50,816 nt of DNA from Prevotella sp. Lineage in GTDB: Bacteria > Bacteroidota > Bacteroidia > Bacteroidales > Bacteroidaceae. Where the stretch lies: NCBI GenBank assembly GCA_017445845.1, contig JAFSRY010000099.1, positions 1-50,816 of the forward strand, written 5' to 3'. Shown here in pieces: positions 7,925 to 16,427 of this stretch (position 1 is the stretch's first letter; every line of letters starts with the position of its first letter). Under the pieces are notes generated by a model. The model worked only from the letters and a program-made list of their open reading frames with translations, had not been told where the DNA came from and did not search any database. The position numbers and the translations under genes are program-made.

Positions 7925-9328
7925 ATGAATAAGTTTAAACTGGCCATGGTGGCCTTATTGTTTTCAGGTAATGCTGCTTTTGCAGGTGGTTTCTTAACCA
8001 ACACTAATCAGAGCGTACTCTTTCTGCGTAATCCGGCTCGCGATGCGGCCATCGGTATTGATGGTGTCTACACCAACCCCGCCGGTGTGGCCTTTATGAA
8101 CGAGGGGTGGCATCTGTCGTTCAACTGGCAGAATGCCCATCAGACGCGCACCATCAACTCGGCTTACGGTCCGCTGTTTGCCTATAATGCCAAAGCTCCT
8201 GTCACGCCCGACGCAGAGGGCCTGGCCTGGCGCGAGTTTGAAGGTGTGGCCCACGCCCCCTTCCTGCCTTCGCTGCAGGCTGCCTACAACACGGGTAAGT
8301 GGAGTTTCCAGTTCAATGTGGCCGTCAGTGGTGGCGGTGGTAAGTGTGAGTTTGACAACGGACTCGGCTCGTTGGAGGGTCTGGTGGCCTCACAGATTGT
8401 GCCCAATGCCCAAAATGAGCAGATGCAACAGCAGCTGGCTGCTTCGCGTGGCATCATGCTGAACGGACAGTATGCCCTTGATTCTTATATGAAGGGTCGT
8501 CAGTACTACTTCGGAACGACACTCGGTGCTGCCTACAAGCTGAATGAGAACCTCTCTGTCTACGGCGGTCTGCGCGTGCTCTACGGTACGGCCCGCTACG
8601 AAGGCTATGTGAAGAACATCCAGATGGGTGTCATGCCCGTCAATCCCGGTACTGGTCAGCCGATGCCCGACATGGCACAGCTTGTTCCTGCCGGGCAGGA
8701 TGATATTGAGTTGGACTGCAAGCAGTCGGCAATGGGCGTTGCCCCGATCCTCGGTGTCGACTATAAGATTGGCAAGCTGAACCTTGCTGCCAAATATGAC
8801 TTCAAGGTGCGTATGCGTCTGAAGAACGATACGTCGACACCCGTCACTGTGCCGCAGCTGGCCAAGTATGCCGACGGAAATGTCGTTGCCGAAGACTCTC
8901 CTGCACTCTTTGCCTTCGGTGCTCAGTATGAAATCACCGATAAGTGGCGCGTCATGGCTGGCTACCATCACTTCTTCGATGTAGACACCAAGCAGTGGAC
9001 GAAGGACATGGTTGGCGACACCAACGAGTTCAATGTCGGTACGGAATACGACATCACCGACTGGCTCCAGGTGAGCGGTGGTCTGCAGAAGACCAACTAC
9101 GACCAGACCGACGGCTTCATGAATGACATTTCGTTCAACGTCAGCTCATATACCTTCGGACTGGGCTTCGGCGTGAAGGTCTGCGACAATGTGAAGCTGA
9201 ATGCCGCCTATTTCCAGACAAACTACGACACCTACAAGAAGACCGAGCAGGTGAGTACCATTACGGTGAAGAACAACTTCACACGAACGAACCGCGTGTT
9301 TGGCATTGGCGTGGAGTGGGATTTTTAG
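7925..9328 (+). CDS. OmpP1/FadL/TodX-family outer membrane transporter
   Basis: This 467-residue protein has a signal peptide (about residues 1-20, ending AAFAGG). The mature N-terminus GGFLTNTNQSVLFLRNPAR and the segment GVYTNPAGVAFMNEGWHLSF carry the NPAG motif of the FadL hatch region. The rest is alternating amphipathic strands of a 14-stranded barrel, ending with the aromatic VFGIGVEWDF, a typical outer membrane insertion end. The family moves hydrophobic compounds such as long-chain fatty acids across the outer membrane. The start is placed at 7925 because an upstream in-frame ATG (7820) lies before the -7 box. The gene stands alone and is followed by a strong hairpin. Confidence 0.92.
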   Translation: MNKFKLAMVALLFSGNAAFAGGFLTNTNQSVLFLRNPARDAAIGIDGVYTNPAGVAFMNEGWHLSFNWQNAHQTRTINSAYGPLFAYNAKAPVTPDAEGLAWREFEGVAHAPFLPSLQAAYNTGKWSFQFNVAVSGGGGKCEFDNGLGSLEGLVASQIVPNAQNEQMQQQLAASRGIMLNGQYALDSYMKGRQYYFGTTLGAAYKLNENLSVYGGLRVLYGTARYEGYVKNIQMGVMPVNPGTGQPMPDMAQLVPAGQDDIELDCKQSAMGVAPILGVDYKIGKLNLAAKYDFKVRMRLKNDTSTPVTVPQLAKYADGNVVAEDSPALFAFGAQYEITDKWRVMAGYHHFFDVDTKQWTKDMVGDTNEFNVGTEYDITDWLQVSGGLQKTNYDQTDGFMNDISFNVSSYTFGLGFGVKVCDNVKLNAAYFQTNYDTYKKTEQVSTITVKNNFTRTNRVFGIGVEWDF

Positions 9329-9352
9329 AAGACTGACAGCCGGTAGTTTTTA

Positions 9353-9409
9353 ATAACAGTGTTAGCAAGCACTGATAAGCTGATTATCAATGCTTGCTAA
9401 CACTGTTAT
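9353..9409. terminator. Long hairpin between convergent genes (likely bidirectional terminator)
   Basis: Arms of 19 bp (9353-9371 and 9391-9409; TAACAGTGTTAGCAAGCA and its complement) enclose a 19-nt loop that contains its own dyad TGATAA/TTATCA. T and A runs flank it at 9347-9352. It lies between the converging OmpP1 and TPR lipoprotein genes. The right arm is also the first unit of a 22-bp tandem array, so it may be a repeat structure as much as a terminator. Confidence 0.6.
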
Positions 9410-9456
9410 CTGTACTTGCTAATACCGTTATCAGTGCTTGATAACACTGTCAACTC
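9391..9456. repeat. 22-bp tandem repeat, three copies (TGCTTGnTAACAC type)
   Basis: Units start at 9391, 9413 and 9435. The consensus is TGCTTGnTAACACnnTTATC followed by nG. The same unit family recurs four times at 22429-22516. Bases 9457-9521 hold no further clear repeat, apart from CCGATGCTTAG near 9472, which also appears (complement) at 42671-42682. Confidence 0.88.
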
Positions 9457-9521
9457 ATAGAGGTCATCGTCCCGATGCTTAGTATCGTCCCTCCCGACGC
9501 ATGTTTCCGGCAGCGGCGGGG

Positions 9522-10238
9522 CTATCGTTCGGGGTCGTATACTCTGGCAAAGATGACGGCCGCCTGCTGGATGACCTGATGGAGTTGGGCGTCGTTGTAG
9601 AGCGGGTATTCATCCAGCGAATAGGCTGCTACTTGCCGAACCTCTTCGTTGATGGAAGGGTCGTTGACAATGGCTTCCAACTCTGCCCTCAACGCTTCTG
9701 TGCCCTCGCAGAGTCCGATGGCCATTGCCCGGTTGATGGGGTCTGCCCGTTCGGAGTTCCCGCTGGCAGCCCGGTCGTAGACGGTGATGGCCTGGCGGTA
9801 GGCTTGCAGGGCTTCGTCGTAGCGGCCCATCTGCTCGAGCGTGGCGCCCCGTTGCATCAGGAAGCTGGCATAGTCGGGGAACTTCTTATATGCATCGTCG
9901 AGAACCTTGAGGGCTCCTTCGTAGTCGTGGATGCTGGCTTTGGCCTGAGCCAGTTGTGAGAATGCCAGATGGTAGCTGTCGACATTGGGCAGGAACTTTT
10001 CTAAAAGTTGAATGGCTTTGCGCACGGAGTCGGCATGTATCGTTGCGTTGTCATCCAACGGCATGGGGAAGAGCAGGCGCGAGGCCTCGTTGTAGAGTTC
10101 GATTCCCTTGATTTCTTCCTTTGCTTCGGACTTCACGGGAAGCGTGGATTGCTTTTTGCAACTCACCGTCGATGCCGTCAGGAGCAGTGCGGCAAGGGCG
10201 GCTATCATGAAATGACAGTATGGTTTGAACGGGTTCAT
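9522..10238 (-). CDS. TPR-repeat lipoprotein
   Basis: This 238-residue protein has a lipoprotein signal peptide ending in a lipobox-like TVSC (Cys27) followed by KK, so it should be lipid-anchored in the envelope. The body carries about four TPR-like helical pairs. Examples are the segment beginning SYHLAFSQLAQAKASIHDYE and the one from FLMQRGATLEQMGRYDEALQ through AYRQAI. TPRs mediate protein-protein contacts and no partner is evident. It lies 23 bp downstream of priA and is probably cotranscribed with it. Confidence 0.8.
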   Translation of the reverse strand: MNPFKPYCHFMIAALAALLLTASTVSCKKQSTLPVKSEAKEEIKGIELYNEASRLLFPMPLDDNATIHADSVRKAIQLLEKFLPNVDSYHLAFSQLAQAKASIHDYEGALKVLDDAYKKFPDYASFLMQRGATLEQMGRYDEALQAYRQAITVYDRAASGNSERADPINRAMAIGLCEGTEALRAELEAIVNDPSINEEVRQVAAYSLDEYPLYNDAQLHQVIQQAAVIFARVYDPER

Positions 10239-10261
10239 CGTTATTTTTTTTGTTTTTAGGG

Positions 10262-12529
10262 TTACAATGGGTCGACATCATAGAAAATCTGAAGGGAGGC
10301 ATAGCGTTTGTCCTGCATGATGGTCTGCTGTATGTCGCGCAGACACTGCCGTACCCGGTGAAGGTCGATGCCCAGTTCGAGCTTCAGGACGAGTTTGCGC
10401 AGGTGGAGGGCTTTCACTCGTGCCACGCCTGGCTTGTCGGGTCCCAGCACACGGTCGCCCAATGCCTTGCGGAGTAGGCTGCCCATATAGATGGCGGCAG
10501 AGTCGACGAGAGGTTCTTTGGCATGTCGCAGGTTGACGTAGACGAGGTGATAGAACGGCGGATAGCGGAACTGTCGCCGCTCTTCGAGGAGTTCTTCATA
10601 GAAGGATGGATAGTCATGGTGCACGACCTCCTGGATGACCGACAGGTCTTTGTTGCGCGTCTGCAGCAGTACGAGACCGCGCTCACCCTTCCGTCCGGCA
10701 CGCCCGCTGACCTGGGCCATCATCATGAAAGCATGTTCATAGGCACGGAAGTCTGGATAGTTGAGCATCGTGTCGGCATCGAGAATGCCGACGACGGCCA
10801 CGCGGTCGAAGTCGAGACCTTTCGAAATCATCTGCGTCCCGATGAGCACGTTGGTCTTTCCCGAGGCAAAGTCGCCGATGAGTCGCTCGTAGGCATTGCG
10901 TGTACGGGTGGTATCGAGGTCCATTCGTGCCACGCGGGCCTCAGGGAAGAGGTCGCGTATCTGGTCTTCAATCTTCTCCGTTCCGTAGCCTCGTCCCTTC
11001 AGCTCGTCACTGCCGCAGCAGGGACAGACCGTCGGCACGGGGTAGGTGTAGCCGCAATAATGGCAGGTCAGGACATTCGTGTTCTTATGCAAAGTCAGCG
11101 AGACGTCGCAGTTCTGACAATGAGGTACCCATCCGCAGACCTTACACTCAATCATCGGTGCGAAGCCCCGTCGGTTTTGGAACAGTATCACTTGCTGGTC
11201 GCGACCTAAAGCCTGTCGGATGGCGGCAAGCAGCTGCGGTGAGAAGGGACCCTTCATCATCTTGCGGCGGTGCAGGTCTTTCACGTCGACGATTTCTATC
11301 TCAGGCAATTCGATGTCCTTGTATCTCGTCGAGAGCGTGACGAGTCCATACTTGCCGCGTTGGGCATTGTGGTAGCTTTCCATCGAAGGCGTTGCCGTGC
11401 CGAGCAGCGTCTTTGCCCCTGCCATCTGAGCCATGACGATGGCCACGGAACGGGCATGATAGCGAGGTGCCGGGTCTTGTTGTTTGAAAGAGGTCTCGTG
11501 TTCTTCATCGACAATGACCAGCCCGAGTCGCTGGAAAGGCAGGAATACCGCCGAACGGGCACCGAGGATGATGTCGTAGGGATGGGCGGAGAGTTGCTTC
11601 TGCCAGATTTCAACGCGTTCAGCATCACTGTATCGTGAGTGGTAGATGCCAAGACGGTCGCCGAAGACAGAGCGCAGGCGGTCCATCATCTGAACCGTCA
11701 ACGCTATCTCGGGCAGCAGGTAGAGAACCTGCCGGCCTTCGTCTAATGTCTTCTGGATGGTATGGATATAGATTTCAGTCTTTCCGCTCGACGTCACACC
11801 ATGCAGCAAGACGACATTGTGGCGGAAAAACTGCAGCTGTATCTGGTTGTAGGCCGTTGCCTGCGCATCGCTCAGGGGCTTGATGGCTTCGGGATGTGGC
11901 TCGCCGCCCGAACCTAACCGTCCCACCTCGCGTTCGTAAGTCTCGAGGAAGCCCCGGTCGATGAGGGCCTTCACGCTCGATGCCGTAGCGTGACTCTCAT
12001 TGGTCAGTTCTTCGCGGGTGATGGACTTTTCGGGATTTTCGAAATACATTCGGAGGAAAGTTTCAAGCACCTTCTTCTGTGCCGTCGCCCTTGTCAAAAT
12101 GTCCAGTGCAACATGCATGGCCTGTTCGTTCAGGTAACGCTCCGTCAGCCGGATGCAGGTCTCTGTCTTCGGCCGGTAGTTATCTTCGGCTTTCAGCCCT
12201 GCGGGTAATGCCGCCTTGAAGATGTCGCCGAGCGGAGAGAGGTAATAGTCGCTCATCCATTGCCAGAGTTTCAGCTGGGCAGGCAAGAGAATAGGGGCAT
12301 TGTCCATGATGCCCTTGATGTCTTTGATTTCTACCGCCTTTCCATCACGGTTGAACCGTTCGGGCCGCTCGTCGTAGACAGCCGTCACCAGTGCCGTATA
12401 GGTCTTCTTGCCTCCGAGGGGAGCCAGTACGCGAATGCCCGGCTGCATCCATGCTTCCCATTCGTTGGGCACTGCATAGGTGAAGATGCCGTCAAGCGGC
12501 AAGGGCAATATCACGTCAATGTATTTCAT
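10262..12529 (-). CDS. priA: Primosomal protein N' (PriA helicase)
   Basis: This 755-residue replication-restart helicase loads the replisome at stalled forks. The N-terminal DNA-binding domain starts MKYIDVILPLPLDGIFTYAV. The helicase core has Walker A HGVTSSGKTEIY and the DEEH box (VIVDEEHETSF). A zinc-binding insert with eight cysteines (CKVCG, CQNC, CHYCG, CPCCG) follows, then motifs V and VI (GTQMISKGLDFDRV, QVSGRAGRKGERG). A longer frame runs 37 codons upstream, but the -7 box at 12536-12543 lies inside it, so the start is 12529. The transcript would have only a few leader bases. Confidence 0.97.
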   Translation of the reverse strand: MKYIDVILPLPLDGIFTYAVPNEWEAWMQPGIRVLAPLGGKKTYTALVTAVYDERPERFNRDGKAVEIKDIKGIMDNAPILLPAQLKLWQWMSDYYLSPLGDIFKAALPAGLKAEDNYRPKTETCIRLTERYLNEQAMHVALDILTRATAQKKVLETFLRMYFENPEKSITREELTNESHATASSVKALIDRGFLETYEREVGRLGSGGEPHPEAIKPLSDAQATAYNQIQLQFFRHNVVLLHGVTSSGKTEIYIHTIQKTLDEGRQVLYLLPEIALTVQMMDRLRSVFGDRLGIYHSRYSDAERVEIWQKQLSAHPYDIILGARSAVFLPFQRLGLVIVDEEHETSFKQQDPAPRYHARSVAIVMAQMAGAKTLLGTATPSMESYHNAQRGKYGLVTLSTRYKDIELPEIEIVDVKDLHRRKMMKGPFSPQLLAAIRQALGRDQQVILFQNRRGFAPMIECKVCGWVPHCQNCDVSLTLHKNTNVLTCHYCGYTYPVPTVCPCCGSDELKGRGYGTEKIEDQIRDLFPEARVARMDLDTTRTRNAYERLIGDFASGKTNVLIGTQMISKGLDFDRVAVVGILDADTMLNYPDFRAYEHAFMMMAQVSGRAGRKGERGLVLLQTRNKDLSVIQEVVHHDYPSFYEELLEERRQFRYPPFYHLVYVNLRHAKEPLVDSAAIYMGSLLRKALGDRVLGPDKPGVARVKALHLRKLVLKLELGIDLHRVRQCLRDIQQTIMQDKRYASLQIFYDVDPL

Positions 12530-12535
12530 AGGATG

Positions 12536-12543
12536 CAAATTTA
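12536..12543 (-). promoter_or_regulatory. -7 box of priA
   Basis: TAAATTTG followed by CATCCT and then the ATG, a gap of 6 bp between the box and the start codon. This implies a near-leaderless mRNA. Confidence 0.65.
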
Positions 12544-12656
12544 CATAAAATAATCGAATTACAGTCAAGCGGATTGATATTTTTCTCATTTTTTCAGAAC
12601 CAATTGTGCGAAAATAAAAAAGTATGACTAAAAAATGCAAAAAGTAAGTTTTTTCT

Positions 12657-12687
12657 TTTGTTTTTTGCGCGTTTCTTCGTACCTTTG
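12657..12687 (+). promoter_or_regulatory. Promoter of the yceD-rpmF-fabH operon
   Basis: TTTG (12657-12660), 19 bp, TACCTTTG (12680-12687). The ATG begins at 12696, 8 bp after the box. Confidence 0.85.
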
Positions 12688-12695
12688 CAGCCCGT

Positions 12696-13226
12696 ATGGA
12701 GTGTCTTGACCAACTGAAGATAGACCTGAAGGGGTTGAACAGTGACGTTGAGGAACGGCATATAACCCTGAATGACGCTTACTTCGAGGCCATCGAGGCT
12801 ACAGAAGTGAGGCGTGGCTCTGTGGATGTCGATGTCACCATCCATAAGATGACAGAGACGGCATTCGAGCTTCTCTTCCATACAGAGGGAACGGTGCTCG
12901 TACCCTGCGACCTTTGTCTTGACGATATGGAACAGGACATAAGTGCCGAGCAGCGTATTATAGTGAAATTCGGAAAAAACTACTCAGAAGAGGACGAACT
13001 CATCGTTGTCGACGAGAACGAAGGAATGCTCGACGCAACATGGCTCGTCTATGAGACGATAGCTCTTGCCATCCCCATCAGGCACGTTCATGCACCTGGA
13101 AAATGCAACGCGGCCATGACAGAGAAACTCAATGAGTTCTCAGCTGCCCGAAGCAGCCAAGAGGAAGGCGAACCGGCTGTCGACCCGCGCTGGAGCGCAC
13201 TGAGTAAACTGAAATTAGAAGAATAA
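12696..13226 (+). CDS. YceD/DUF177-family protein
   Basis: This 176-residue acidic cytoplasmic protein shows the family pattern LKIDLKGLNSDVEE at the start and the central VLVPCDLCLDDME with two Cys. A later segment is EDELIVVDENEGMLDATWLVYETIALAIP. In most bacteria this family sits directly before rpmF and is linked to 23S rRNA and ribosome assembly. Here too it is 33 bp before rpmF, with which it shares a promoter. It has no further catalytic signature. Confidence 0.9.
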   Translation: MECLDQLKIDLKGLNSDVEERHITLNDAYFEAIEATEVRRGSVDVDVTIHKMTETAFELLFHTEGTVLVPCDLCLDDMEQDISAEQRIIVKFGKNYSEEDELIVVDENEGMLDATWLVYETIALAIPIRHVHAPGKCNAAMTEKLNEFSAARSSQEEGEPAVDPRWSALSKLKLEE

Positions 13227-13259
13227 ACAACAATTTAAAAATTAAAGTATTAAAGAATT

Positions 13260-13445
13260 ATGGCACATCCTAAAAGAAGACAGTCGAAGACTCGTACCCT
13301 GAAAAGAAGAACTCACGACGGAGCAGTAGCACCCACACTGGCAGTATGTCCCACCTGCGGCGCTTACTACATCTATCACACTGTATGCCCCACCTGCGGC
13401 TACTATCGTGGTAAGGTTGCTATCGTTAAGGAGACAGCTGAATAA
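13260..13445 (+). CDS. rpmF: 50S ribosomal protein L32
   Basis: This 61-residue protein starts MAHPKRRQSKTRTLKRRTH and carries a C4 zinc ribbon (CPTCGAYYIYHTVCPTCG). The length and both cysteine pairs fit bacterial L32 (zinc-binding form). It is second in the operon, 9 bp before fabH. Confidence 0.98.
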   Translation: MAHPKRRQSKTRTLKRRTHDGAVAPTLAVCPTCGAYYIYHTVCPTCGYYRGKVAIVKETAE

Positions 13446-13454
13446 AATTAAATA

Positions 13455-14453
13455 ATGAGCAAGATAAATGCAATTATCACCGGCGTTGGCGGCTATGTGC
13501 CCGACTATGTCCTCACCAACGAAGAACTGTCGCACATGGTAGACACCAACGACGAGTGGATAGTGACCCGCGTAGGTATCAAAGAGCGCCGCATCCTGAA
13601 AGGCGAAGGCTTGGGAACCAGCTTCATGGCTACCAAGGCCGCCGAGTTGCTGCTGCAGAAGACGGGCGTAGATCCCGACAGCATCGACGCGCTCATCGTT
13701 ACCACCACTACTCCCGACTATAAGTTTCCTTCAACAGCATCGCTGACGTTGGGACGACTTGGGCTGAAGAATGCCTTCGCCTTCGACTTCTCCGCTGCCT
13801 GCTGCGGATTTCTCTATTCGCTCGACGTGGCCGCACAGATGATCAAGACAGGGCGCTGCAAAAAAATTATCGTCATCGGAGCCGATAAGATGTCATCGAT
13901 GGTCGACTATACCGACCGTCAGACCTGCGTGCTCTTCGGCGACGGTGCCGGTGCAGTGTTGGTAGAGGCAACAGAGGAAGAGAACGTCGGCGTGCAGGAT
14001 GCTTACTTCCGCACCGATGGTATCGGCTATCCTCATCTTCACATGGTTGTCGGAGGCTCCGTATGCCCACCCACAAAGGAAAATGCCCAGACACCCGAAG
14101 CTTACCTCTATCAGGAGGGCCGCACAGTGTTCCGCTATGCTGTCACGGCAATGAGCGACGATGTGCTTGAAATCATGAAACGCAACGGCCTTCAGGCTGA
14201 CGACGTGCAGTGGGTAGTGCCTCACGAGGCCAACCTGCGCATCATCGAGACCGTGGCCAAGCGGGCAGAAATCCCAATGGATAAGGTGATGGTGAACATC
14301 GAGCACTATGGCAACACCAGTGCCGCCACCATTCCCCTGGCACTGTGGGACTTCGAGGACAAGCTGAAAAAAGGCGACAACGTCGTCTTCACCGCCTTCG
14401 GCGCAGGCTTCGTTCATGGTGCCTCTTACTATAAGTGGGCCTATAACAAATAA
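13455..14453 (+). CDS. fabH: 3-oxoacyl-ACP synthase III
   Basis: This 332-residue condensing enzyme joins acetyl-CoA and malonyl-ACP to start fatty acid synthesis. The catalytic Cys116 lies in DFSAACCGFLY. The His is in VPHEANLRI and the Asn in HYGNTSAATIPLAL. The glycine-rich end is FGAGFVHGASYYKW. Placement after rpmF is the classical arrangement linking lipid and ribosome synthesis. Confidence 0.97.
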   Translation: MSKINAIITGVGGYVPDYVLTNEELSHMVDTNDEWIVTRVGIKERRILKGEGLGTSFMATKAAELLLQKTGVDPDSIDALIVTTTTPDYKFPSTASLTLGRLGLKNAFAFDFSAACCGFLYSLDVAAQMIKTGRCKKIIVIGADKMSSMVDYTDRQTCVLFGDGAGAVLVEATEEENVGVQDAYFRTDGIGYPHLHMVVGGSVCPPTKENAQTPEAYLYQEGRTVFRYAVTAMSDDVLEIMKRNGLQADDVQWVVPHEANLRIIETVAKRAEIPMDKVMVNIEHYGNTSAATIPLALWDFEDKLKKGDNVVFTAFGAGFVHGASYYKWAYNK

Positions 14454-14458
14454 GAAAT

Positions 14459-14531
14459 GAGAAATGGGAAATGAGGAATGAGAAATGGTTGGGTAGTGTC
14501 CCGCCAGGTTCATTCCTCATTTCTCATTCTT
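14459..14531. repeat. Inverted repeat of the GAAATGAGGAATGA family (copy 1)
   Basis: GAAATGAGGAATGA (14468-14481) and its exact complement TCATTCCTCATTTC (14510-14523) are embedded in stretches of 8-bp AATGAGAA-like steps on both sides. The loop is 28 nt. The element fills the gap between fabH and era. A second copy with the same arms and a different loop is at 19425-19498. Confidence 0.85.
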
Positions 14532-14567
14532 CTTTTCACATTTCTCATCTCTCATTATTCATTCATT

Positions 14568-15488
14568 ATGCATAAAGCAGGATTTGTAAACATTGTAGGC
14601 AACCCCAACGTGGGTAAGTCGACGCTGATGAACCAACTTGTCGGCGAGCGTATCTCTATTGCAACTTTCAAGGCACAGACAACACGCCACCGCATCATGG
14701 GCATCGTCAACACGCCCGACATGCAGATTGTCTTCAGCGACACTCCAGGTGTGCTAAAGCCCAACTATAAGCTGCAGGAGTCGATGCTTGCTTTCTCAGA
14801 GTCGGCCCTGCAGGATGCCGACGTACTGCTCTACGTTACCGACGTCATTGAGAACCCCGAGAAAAACATGGACTTCCTGGAGAAAGTTCAAAAGATGGAC
14901 ATTCCCGTGCTGCTGCTCATCAACAAGATTGACAACCTCACTGCCAGCCAACCCGGAGCCGAAGGGAAAGCCCTCAATCCGCAGGAGCGCCTCACCGCCA
15001 TCGTCGAACATTGGCACCAGCTGTTGCCCAATGCTGAAATCCTGCCCATCTCGGCACTCAACAAGTTCGGTACCGACATGCTCCTCAAGCGCATTCAGGA
15101 ACTGTTGCCGGAGAGTCCTGCCTTTTTCGACAAAGACCAGCTGACCGATAAGCCCGCCCGCTTCTTTGTCTCGGAAATCATCCGCGAGAAGATACTCCTC
15201 TATTATGACAAGGAGATACCCTACAGTGTGGAAGTGCGCGTCGATTCCTTCAAGGAAACTGAACAGCGTATCGACATCCATGCCATTATCTATGTGGAAC
15301 GGGAGTCGCAGAAAGGTATCATCATCGGCCATCAGGGGGTGGCCCTGAAGAAACTCGGCATAGAAAGCCGGAAGGCCCTTGAGAAGTTCTTCGACAAGCG
15401 CATCAACCTTGAGACATTCGTCAAGGTAGACAAAGACTGGCGTTCGTCACAGCGCGAACTCGATGCTTTCGGTTACAATCCCGAGTAA
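14568..15488 (+). CDS. era: GTPase Era
   Basis: This 306-residue GTPase matures 16S rRNA and assembles the 30S subunit. G1 is GNPNVGKST, switch/G2 follows KAQTTRHRIMG, G3 is DTPGV, and G4 is LLINKID. G5 is PISALNKFG. The C-terminal KH domain has the GxxG loop in IIIGHQGVALKKLG. An upstream in-frame ATG at 14478 falls inside an inverted repeat and would add 30 unrelated residues, so 14568 (MHKAGFVNIVG) is the start. Confidence 0.97.
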   Translation: MHKAGFVNIVGNPNVGKSTLMNQLVGERISIATFKAQTTRHRIMGIVNTPDMQIVFSDTPGVLKPNYKLQESMLAFSESALQDADVLLYVTDVIENPEKNMDFLEKVQKMDIPVLLLINKIDNLTASQPGAEGKALNPQERLTAIVEHWHQLLPNAEILPISALNKFGTDMLLKRIQELLPESPAFFDKDQLTDKPARFFVSEIIREKILLYYDKEIPYSVEVRVDSFKETEQRIDIHAIIYVERESQKGIIIGHQGVALKKLGIESRKALEKFFDKRINLETFVKVDKDWRSSQRELDAFGYNPE

Positions 15489-15548
15489 AAGCTTCTTAAT
15501 AATTCTTAATGTTGCACTGAGGTACGCGGTTGTTTCACGGAAAATGCG

Positions 15549-15556
15549 TACCTTTG
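15549..15556 (+). promoter_or_regulatory. -7 box before nif3-like gene
   Basis: TACCTTTG followed by CA, in the extended context GCGTACCTTTGCA. The -33 element is weak. The box shows that translation cannot start at the upstream ATG at 15530. Confidence 0.65.
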
Positions 15557-15583
15557 CAACGTATAACATTAGCTTGTAACAGC

Positions 15584-16372
15584 GTGAAAATAAGAAAGGT
15601 GATTGATGCCCTTGAACAATTCGCGCCTCTGCCCTTGCAGGAAGGATTTGACAATGCCGGCCTGCAAGTCGGATTGACAGAAGCGGAAGTCTCAGGGGCT
15701 TTGTTGTGTCTGGACGTGACGGAGGCCATCGTCGATGAGGCCATCCGTCGCGAGTGTAATCTTATCGTGGCCCACCATCCGCTCATCTTCCATAAGCTCG
15801 CCCATGTGACGGGCTGCAACTATGTGGAGCGTGCCGTTGTTAAGGCCATTAAGAATGACATCGTCATCGTGGCGATGCACACCAATATGGACAATGCCCG
15901 TGGAGGCGTGAACTATAAGATTGCTGGGAAAATGGGACTCATCAACGTCAGCTTCCTCGGTGAGCAGCGCACGGTAGAAGGAGTCGATGGTGCTTCAGGT
16001 GTTGTCGGTGAGTTTGCCGAGCCGATGGAGGCACAAGCCTTCCTGAGCCTTCTGAAGGAACGTTTCGGCGTGGCCTGTATCCAAGCCAACGAGCTGTTGC
16101 AACGCCCCATTCGTCGCGTCGCGCTATGCGGTGGCGCCGGTGCTTTTCTTCTCGGCGATGCCATTCGTGTCGGAGCCGATGCCTTTGTGACGGGTGAGAT
16201 GCACTATCATGAGTTCTTCGGCCATGAGCAGGAGATACAGATTGCCGTCATCGGTCATTATCAGAGCGAGCAATACACTAACGAAATTTTCCGCGACATC
16301 ATCCTCTCGGAGTGTCCAGGCGTACGCTGCTGCATGGCAGAGACGAACACCAATCCTATACATTATATATAA
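15584..16372 (+). CDS. Nif3-like dinuclear metal centre protein (DUF34)
   Basis: This 262-residue protein begins at a GTG (MKIRKVIDALEQFAP). The usual ATG further up (15530) precedes the promoter box. Metal ligands of the NIF3 family are visible: VAHHPLIFH, VAMHTNMDN near the middle, and GEMHYHEFFG with GHYQSEQYT near the end. Members are GTP-cyclohydrolase-1 type 2 homologues of unsettled function, and metal-insertion and NAD-related roles have been suggested. It forms a pair with the zinc-ribbon coiled-coil gene 55 bp downstream, a neighbourhood common in Bacteroidetes. Confidence 0.92.
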   Translation: MKIRKVIDALEQFAPLPLQEGFDNAGLQVGLTEAEVSGALLCLDVTEAIVDEAIRRECNLIVAHHPLIFHKLAHVTGCNYVERAVVKAIKNDIVIVAMHTNMDNARGGVNYKIAGKMGLINVSFLGEQRTVEGVDGASGVVGEFAEPMEAQAFLSLLKERFGVACIQANELLQRPIRRVALCGGAGAFLLGDAIRVGADAFVTGEMHYHEFFGHEQEIQIAVIGHYQSEQYTNEIFRDIILSECPGVRCCMAETNTNPIHYI

Positions 16373-16427
16373 TATATAGGCAGAGCAAAGAGAAACTCAT
16401 TTAAAAATAAAAATCATATTAACGATT

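Noticed and set aside
14478-14567. 30-residue N-terminal extension of Era
   Set aside because: Encoded by the inverted repeat; Era begins with the short segment before GNPNVGKST.
15530-15583. ATG start for the Nif3-like gene at 15530
   Set aside because: It lies upstream of TACCTTTG at 15549; GTG at 15584 gives the family N-terminus.
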